A stretch of DNA of 5,822 bases from an uncultured Clostridia bacterium. Lineage in GTDB: Bacteria; Bacillota; Clostridia; Oscillospirales; CAG-272. Below the pieces are notes generated by a model that made no database searches, was not told the DNA's origin, and was given only the letters and a program-made list of their open reading frames with translations. The position numbers and the translations under genes were made by a program. Location: the NCBI GenBank assembly GCA_946641795.1, contig CAMPBZ010000078.1, positions 1 to 5,822 on the forward strand, read 5' to 3'. Shown piece by piece: positions 4,665-5,822 of the stretch; position 1 is the stretch's first letter; each line of letters starts with the position of its first letter.

Positions 4665-5822
4665 ATGGTTCGAGTGGAATCGGTGCACGCCGGCAGCATT
4701 GCCGAGGCGCAGGGAATTGCTCCGGGCGACGTGTTGGTCTCGGTCAACGGCAACGCCATCCGCGATGTGCTGGATTACCGTTTTTACCTGACCGATACCG
4801 AAATCACCCTGGGAATGGAGCGCAACAAAACGCCCTACGAGCTGCGCTTCCGCAAGGGAGAGTACGACGACATCGGTCTGGAATTTGCCACGCCGCTGAT
4901 GGATCAAAAGCACAGCTGCGCCAATAAATGCGTGTTCTGCTTTGTGGATCAACTGCCCCCCGGTATGCGCAAAACGCTCTACTTTAAGGATGACGACGAC
5001 CGGCTCTCCTTTTTGCACGGGAACTACGTTACCCTGACCAACCTGACCGACCGCGACGTGGAGCGGTTGATCAAAATGCACATTTCCCCCATCAATATCT
5101 CGGTGCACACCACCAATCCCGAACTGCGGGTAAAAATGATGGGCAACAAGCGCGCCGGAGCGGTGCTTGCCTATTTAAAAAAGTTTGCCGACGCAGGTCT
5201 GGCGCTCTGCACGCAAATCGTGCTTTGCAAGGGGCTGAACGACGGCGCCGAGCTGGATCGCTCCATGCGCGATCTTGCCGCGCTCTATCCCGCGCTTCGC
5301 TCTTGCGCCATCGTTCCCGTAGGCGTTACCAAGTTTCGCGAGCGGCTCTATCCGCTGGAACTATTTGACCGGGAGGAGGCCGCAAAGGTGATCCGGCAGG
5401 TCAACGCGTTTGGCGAGGAGTGCCTGCAAAAATACGGCACCCGCCTGTTTTACTGCGCGGACGAGCTTTACCTCAAAGCCGGGCTTCCGTTGCCCGGCGA
5501 GGCGTATTACGAGGACTATTCCCAGCTGGAAAACGGCGTTGGAATGCTGACGTCTCTTGCCGCCGAGTTCGATTTTGAAATGGAAGACCTGCAAGACCTG
5601 CTTTCCGGCTACCAGCCGCCGCGCAGCGTTTCCATTGCCACCGGCGTTGCCGCCTACGAGCAAATTGCGAGTATGGCGGAGCGGCTTGCGGCGCGCGTTC
5701 CGGGGCTGACGGTTCACGTTTATAAAATCATCAATCACTTCTTCGGCGAAACGGTCACCGTTTCGGGGCTATTGACCGGAGTTGACCTTTGCGAGCAACT
5801 GGCGGGCAAGGATTTGGGCGAG
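4665..5822 (+). CDS. PDZ / radical-SAM-like DUF512 iron-sulfur protein (3' end outside window)
   Basis: 386 codons are present from ATG 4665 to the edge; the family usually runs to about 440-450, so a short C-terminal piece is missing. Residues 1-65 form a PDZ-like domain (VHAGSIAEAQGIAPGDVLVSVNG). The radical-SAM-type cluster motif is C85-x3-C89-x2-C92 in CANKCVFCFVDQLPPG, followed by the family signature LYFKDDDDRLSFLHGNYVTLTNL (105-127). The DUF512 part follows, with SPINISVHTTNP (141-152), IVPVGVTKFR (216-225) and the blocks LPLPGEAYYEDYSQLENGVG (274-293, family-typical) and SVSIATGV (321-328). Proteins of this family are predicted cytosolic Fe-S enzymes; their reaction is unknown to me. 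In Clostridia the gene often neighbours the ribosome-assembly GTPase der, which could lie just beyond the right edge. Its position after prfB and a membrane protein suggests a shared transcript. Confidence 0.92.
   Translation, partial: MVRVESVHAGSIAEAQGIAPGDVLVSVNGNAIRDVLDYRFYLTDTEITLGMERNKTPYELRFRKGEYDDIGLEFATPLMDQKHSCANKCVFCFVDQLPPGMRKTLYFKDDDDRLSFLHGNYVTLTNLTDRDVERLIKMHISPINISVHTTNPELRVKMMGNKRAGAVLAYLKKFADAGLALCTQIVLCKGLNDGAELDRSMRDLAALYPALRSCAIVPVGVTKFRERLYPLELFDREEAAKVIRQVNAFGEECLQKYGTRLFYCADELYLKAGLPLPGEAYYEDYSQLENGVGMLTSLAAEFDFEMEDLQDLLSGYQPPRSVSIATGVAAYEQIASMAERLAARVPGLTVHVYKIINHFFGETVTVSGLLTGVDLCEQLAGKDLGE

Noticed and set aside
4586..4927. A plus-strand ORF whose ATG overlaps the TGA of the membrane-protein gene
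   Set aside because: The coupling-like overlap is tempting, but the product is an Arg/Gly-rich shadow out of frame with the DUF512 gene, which has its own good ribosome site at 4647-4655.
4173..5108. A 311-codon minus-strand open frame opposite the small membrane protein and DUF512 genes
   Set aside because: Its composition mirrors the coding strand, and the plus strand carries unmistakable radical-SAM signatures.

Overview
The window looks like part of the chromosome of a GC-rich, low-oxygen Firmicute, most likely a Clostridia member of the Oscillospiraceae/Ruminococcaceae type. This is inferred from a tRNA-sensing T-box leader, a MazF closely resembling Bacillus EndoA, purine-rich Shine-Dalgarno sites, sigma-A-type promoters, strong G/C bias at third codon positions, and a radical-SAM DUF512 gene. 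No genus can be named. No mobile element, CRISPR array, rRNA or tRNA gene is visible.

Left half, minus strand. The gene nearest the left edge (start at 1921, running off the window) encodes an XRE-type helix-turn-helix, then a cupin, then an AMP-forming acyl-CoA ligase in one polypeptide. It is read from its own promoter (about 2244-2272) through a leader of roughly 280 nt. The leader has the hallmarks of a T-box riboswitch: a Stem I apex, an upstream hairpin, the TGGTACCGCG box, and a perfect terminator that competes with an antiterminator. Upstream of that promoter, also on the minus strand, lies a mazF/endoA toxin gene (2297-2755) with no visible antitoxin.

Right half, plus strand. A 330-bp divergent intergenic region holds two convincing promoters for prfB and several inverted repeats. 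One 22-bp repeat is centred on the -35 region of the proximal promoter. prfB (peptide release factor 2) starts at a TTG and has no programmed frameshift. It is followed within 19 bp by a small two-helix membrane protein, and then by a PDZ/radical-SAM/DUF512 protein that runs off the right edge. These three genes are probably one operon.

The strongest observation is the pairing of a T-box with a regulator-ligase fusion. T-boxes normally control aminoacyl-tRNA synthetases and amino-acid biosynthesis or transport. The specifier that best fits my hand folding is AUC (isoleucine), but this is uncertain. If it is right, the ligase may activate a branched-chain carboxylic acid such as 2-methylbutyrate for reductive carboxylation to an amino-acid precursor when that amino acid runs short. 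That is a hypothesis, not something the sequence proves.
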